Assembly: GCA_900754605.1 (NCBI GenBank)
Contig: CAAEDK010000167.1
Span: 1 to 23,783, forward strand
Source: an uncultured Oscillospiraceae bacterium
Lineage (GTDB): Bacteria > Bacillota_A > Clostridia > Oscillospirales > Oscillospiraceae
Length of the DNA stretch: 23,783 nt
Direction: 5' to 3'
Shown: positions 21,656 through 23,783 of the stretch, in pieces
Layout: each line of letters opens with the position of its first letter
Position numbering within the stretch: the stretch's first letter is position 1
Position numbers and translations under genes: made by a program
The notes under the pieces: model-generated
What the model was told of the DNA's origin: nothing
The model's input: only the letters and a program-made list of their open reading frames with translations
Databases searched by the model: none

Positions 21656-21702
21656 ACAATAATCGTAACGGTGAACCGTCCGATATGTAGTGTGATCCGC
21701 AT
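21625..21702 (-). CDS. 25-residue peptide, candidate type I toxin
   Basis: A short leftward frame, ATG 21702 to TGA 21625, with a strong ribosome binding site (AAAGGGGGTGAGG). The peptide (MRITLHIGRFTVTIIV, then KSRNRHSAK) has a short hydrophobic beta-like core and a basic tail. The binding site is locked in a hairpin (21709-21727) with a GAAA tetraloop, and an antisense RNA covers the last ten codons. Such features are typical of type I toxin mRNAs (for example bsrG or txpA), but those toxins are usually longer membrane peptides; the present peptide is too short for a clear span. I recall similar short peptides beside integrases in Firmicutes, unverified. Confidence 0.55.
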   Translation of the reverse strand: MRITLHIGRFTVTIIVKSRNRHSAK

Positions 21703-21708
21703 GGGCCT

Positions 21709-21727
21709 CACCCCCTTTCGGGAGGTG
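21709..21727 (-). promoter_or_regulatory. Hairpin that masks the peptide ribosome binding site
   Basis: On the minus strand, CACC-T-CCC pairs with GGGGGTG around a GAAA tetraloop (7 bp, one bulged T). The 3' side is the ribosome binding site. Confidence 0.55.
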
Positions 21728-21763
21728 TGGCTAACCGCCTGCCGTTGTGCAGCGCCTGTAGAC

Positions 21764-21792
21764 AGAATAGCACAGCAATCGACAGAAAGCAA
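21764..21792 (-). promoter_or_regulatory. Promoter of the 25-residue peptide mRNA
   Basis: Minus-strand TTGCTT (21792-21787), 17-base spacer, extended -10 TGCTATTCT ending at 21764; the start is expected near 21757, about 55 bases before the peptide ATG. Confidence 0.6.
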
Positions 21793-21798
21793 GAGAAA

Positions 21799-21829
21799 CC
21801 GCCCCCGGTACTCGCAATACCGGGGGCGG
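21799..21829 (-). terminator. Strong leftward terminator hairpin
   Basis: Perfect 12-bp stem (CCGCCCCCGGTA / TACCGGGGGCGG), 7-base loop, followed leftwards by TTTCTCTT. It ends transcripts from the promoter that overlaps the integrase start. Confidence 0.78.
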
Positions 21830-21868
21830 CCATAGAAGGGCAGATGCTTGTGGGCGCTCTGCTCCCTC

Positions 21869-21897
21869 ATTATAGCAGACAGGAGGGATTTTTGCAA
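21869..21897 (-). promoter_or_regulatory. Leftward promoter overlapping the integrase start
   Basis: Minus-strand TTGCAA (21897-21892), 17-base spacer, extended -10 TGCTATAAT (to 21869). Its product would be a ~65-75 nt RNA ending at the hairpin at 21799-21829. The promoter spans the integrase ribosome binding site and the first base of its ATG. Confidence 0.65.
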
Positions 21898-23009
21898 TGA
21901 CTGAACAGGAAAAGCTATGGGCCAAAAGGCGAGTGAAGGCCGCGAAGCTGTCCGGCCCGAAACCCGTCGAGCTGCCGTCGCATTCCTGGCGCTGTCAGGT
22001 GATGGTGGACGGGCGCCGGATCTCCGTCGTGGACGACGACCCAGAGGTTGCACATGCGAAAGCGCTGGCAATCAAAACGGGGATGCTGGTGAGCAAGGAC
22101 AAAGAACAAAAGGTGACGGTTGACGAGGCGATATCACGCTATATCCAGGCTGGAGAAGGAGCGCTGTCGCCTACAACGATACGAGGCTATGAGACGATGC
22201 GGAAGCACAGGTTTCCTGGCCTCATGCGCAGAGACGTACATACAATCACGCGCCTGGACGTGCAACGCGCTGTTTCCGACGAGGCAAAGAAAGTATCCGC
22301 GAAGACCATAAAGAACGCTTATGGGCTCCTGACTGCGGTGCTGAAAGACTATGGGGTGGACGTGTCCGGCGTAAAGCTGCCCCAGCGGGTGAAGAGGCAA
22401 AAGCAATATCTTACTGTGGAGGAAGTCGTGAAACTTATCGACTGTGCGGTGGGTGATCCGTGCGAATTGCCTATTGTTATGGCCGTATGGCTTGGCATGA
22501 GACGATCGGAGATATGCGGCCTGTATTGGGATTGCGTTGACTTCGACGGTGGCAAGGTGGAGGTCCGGCGGGCTATGGTGCCGGACAAAGATAACAAATG
22601 GGTTATAAAAGAATACCCAAAGAACGAAGGTTCGCAGCGGCTTGTCGGATGCCCGGATTATATCATGGAGAAGCTGCGGGGCATGTACCATGGGCAGCAG
22701 GGGAGAGTATTCCAGTGGCACCCGGACACTGTGCGAAAGCATGTCCATGCCATCTGCAAACGGGCTGGAATAACGGACACCACCGTGCACGGGCTCCGAC
22801 ACGCAAATGCAGCTATTATGATACTGCTCAATGTCGTAGATCAGTACGCCATGGCCCGGAATGGATGGACTAGCGATTACACCTTTAAGCAGATTTATGG
22901 TTATGTGTTCCCCGACGGAGCCCAGGAAACAGACCAAATCATAAACGCATTTTTGGAGGAGAAACTAAAATTGCACACGGATTTGCACACGGAAAACAGT
23001 ATAGACTAG
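21897..23009 (+). CDS. int: Tyrosine-type phage integrase
   Basis: A 370-residue tyrosine recombinase that joins the phage att site with a host tRNA gene. N-terminal DNA-binding part (~1-70), SAM-like core-binding part (~72-155), catalytic domain (~170-345) with R202 in GMRRSE, H298/R301 in HGLRHA, W324 in RNGW (in place of the second histidine) and the nucleophile Y334 in KQIYGYVF. AGGAGGG precedes ATG 21897. Int reads towards the tRNA-derived att site only ~30 bases after its stop, which is typical. Control may involve the leftward promoter that overlaps its start. Confidence 0.93.
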   Translation: MTEQEKLWAKRRVKAAKLSGPKPVELPSHSWRCQVMVDGRRISVVDDDPEVAHAKALAIKTGMLVSKDKEQKVTVDEAISRYIQAGEGALSPTTIRGYETMRKHRFPGLMRRDVHTITRLDVQRAVSDEAKKVSAKTIKNAYGLLTAVLKDYGVDVSGVKLPQRVKRQKQYLTVEEVVKLIDCAVGDPCELPIVMAVWLGMRRSEICGLYWDCVDFDGGKVEVRRAMVPDKDNKWVIKEYPKNEGSQRLVGCPDYIMEKLRGMYHGQQGRVFQWHPDTVRKHVHAICKRAGITDTTVHGLRHANAAIMILLNVVDQYAMARNGWTSDYTFKQIYGYVFPDGAQETDQIINAFLEEKLKLHTDLHTENSID

Positions 23010-23033
23010 AGCTGCAATGGATATATAGATTTT

Positions 23034-23065
23034 TTGGGTGGGTTCAAATCCCTCCTTCTGCGCCA
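23034..23065 (+). other. attachment site: tRNA 3' end
   Basis: GGGTTCAAATCCCTCC then TTCTGCGCCA has the T-loop (TTCAAAT), a 3' acceptor strand (CTTCTGC), discriminator G and CCA end of a tRNA. The upstream part of the tRNA is absent, so this is the half-site left at the phage end (attR or attL). The intact tRNA should lie at the other junction. Which tRNA cannot be told. Confidence 0.82.
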
Positions 23066-23066
23066 T

Positions 23067-23130
23067 AAAGCCACACCAATCTGGATATTTTAAGCGGAAT
23101 GCTTAGAGTATCAGAGGGTGTGGCTTTTTT
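23067..23130 (+). terminator. tRNA-gene terminator
   Basis: AAAGCCACACC (23067-23077) pairs exactly with GGTGTGGCTTT (23117-23127), followed by more T; the long internal loop is 39 bases. It lies directly after the CCA end. Confidence 0.72.
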
Positions 23131-23494
23131 ATTTCCCTGAAATTTGTGTTCTGAAAAAAAGATATTTTCGAGGCTTGTGGAGCCACAGAAGGACATTGAA
23201 CCCCGGATCGCTCCATAAGATACCGGTTACCCCTCCCCTGCGCCCTTTTTCAGCCCTGAAGGCCGCCAAATGGAGGAAAAAATATATACAAAAAGTAGAG
23301 CGTCGGTTTGTTGGTTTCGCAACCATCAGACCGGCGCTTTTTTGCTGCACAGGAAGTTCAAAAAGGGCGCACACCTTTGCGTCTGCTTTGCTGAATAGAT
23401 TTTTGTAGAGAAGATGGTATGGTGAAATTCCCGGGCAGGGGCGCAGAACGGTGATCGAAAAAGGGCGCTGAGCCCCCAAAGGAGGAATACGAAC
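23131..23494. other. Host intergenic region with one hairpin
   Basis: No credible gene in this ~360-base stretch. The one clear element is a rightward terminator-like hairpin at about 23302-23343 (AGCGTCGGTTTG paired with CAGACCGGCGCT, plus an inner TGGTT-TCGC-AACCA), followed by TTTTTT. It may end an unrecognised RNA. Confidence 0.5.
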
Positions 23495-23783
23495 ATGCCC
23501 CCCAAAACCTATTTCGAGGAACTGTCCTACGCCCTGCGGCGGCGGGAGCTACTGCCCCGGCCGCTGGAGGAGGACGGCCTGCTCCCGGTGGAGTGGAACG
23601 GACGCATCCTGTGCCGGGTCACGGAGAGCGGCGCCGTCCGGTATGACCCCACCTGGGTAGACACCAGCAGGGCAAAGGCCGCCCTGGCTCAGGCCACGGA
23701 GGCGGCGGGGACGGTGATGGAGTACATGACGCTTCTGGAGAATGCCCCACCTCTGAAGGCGGATGGCCTGGCGGACGGTTACC
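23495..23783 (+). CDS. Host protein of unknown function, 3' partial
   Basis: ATG 23495 follows AGGAGG at good spacing; the frame stays open to the right edge (96 codons). The product begins MPPKTYFEELSYALRRRELL and has GC-rich codons unlike the phage's small early genes. It contains a WNGRILCRV strand segment and a helical SRAKAALAQATEAAG part. Not recognised. It lies outside the att site, so it belongs to the chromosome or to another element next to it. Confidence 0.65.
   Translation, partial: MPPKTYFEELSYALRRRELLPRPLEEDGLLPVEWNGRILCRVTESGAVRYDPTWVDTSRAKAALAQATEAAGTVMEYMTLLENAPPLKADGLADGY

Noticed and set aside
21593..21835. 80-residue plus-strand frame in the small-RNA locus
   Set aside because: No ribosome binding site, it runs through the terminator, and the region is better explained by convergent RNAs.
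23118..23479. Open frames in the host intergenic region
   Set aside because: They cross the tRNA terminator and a second hairpin, lack ribosome binding sites, and have no domain-like content.

Overview
This window looks like the right-hand part of an integrated temperate phage, plus about 0.7 kb of host chromosome, in a GC-rich Gram-positive bacterium. A gut Clostridia of the Oscillospiraceae type is my inference. It rests on strong AGGAGG-type ribosome binding sites on nearly every gene, a DUF551/DUF1064/XRE/ImmA gene set typical of Firmicutes prophages, and GC-rich coding. The left prophage end and most structural genes lie outside the window.

Layout. (1) 1-7784, plus strand, late genes: an endolysin-type amidase (its frame is open at the left edge), a 505-aa Ala/Gln-rich virion-like protein, a 1620-aa polyvalent virion protein with an AT-rich MuF-C-like nuclease module and an LPD38-like region, a small holin-like membrane protein and an XhlA-like protein. 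(2) 7941-7968: a hairpin terminator where the late genes meet the leftward early genes. (3) 19108 down to 7952, minus strand, early operon, mostly overlapping start/stop codons: XRE regulator, small membrane proteins, HTH protein, pentapeptide-repeat protein, RecB-like nuclease plus RecT annealing protein, SSB, helicase-loader-like protein, DUF1064 nuclease, orphan DNA methyltransferase, many small zinc-ribbon proteins, a MazG-like protein, DUF551, and finally a sigma-70-like factor that is a good candidate for the late-gene switch. One plus-strand gene (18357-18674, winged helix plus membrane anchor) interrupts it. (4) 19109-20573: immunity region with a Cro-like XRE gene (minus), a 36-aa gene with its own promoter and terminator inside a 16-bp inverted repeat (plus), a CI-like XRE repressor (plus), and a convergent ImmA/IrrE-type protease (minus) whose promoter carries a LexA-like box. 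(5) 20681-21433: a secreted copper-amine-oxidase-N-like protein, probably lysogenic conversion cargo. (6) 21437-21896: a dense non-coding/small-peptide locus with consensus convergent promoters, a shared terminator, a 25-aa peptide with a sequestered ribosome binding site and an antisense RNA, resembling a type I toxin-antitoxin unit. (7) 21897-23009: tyrosine integrase, then a tRNA 3' end (att site, to 23065), the tRNA terminator, and host sequence with a partial host gene at the right edge.

How it works together (inference): the CI-like repressor keeps the leftward early promoter off. DNA damage relieves LexA at the ImmA promoter, ImmA destroys the repressor, early genes are expressed, recombination/replication proteins act with the host replisome, and the terminal sigma factor turns on the late genes. 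The strongest candidates for something undescribed are the convergent small-RNA/peptide locus before the integrase and the inverted-repeat-bounded 36-aa gene in the switch.
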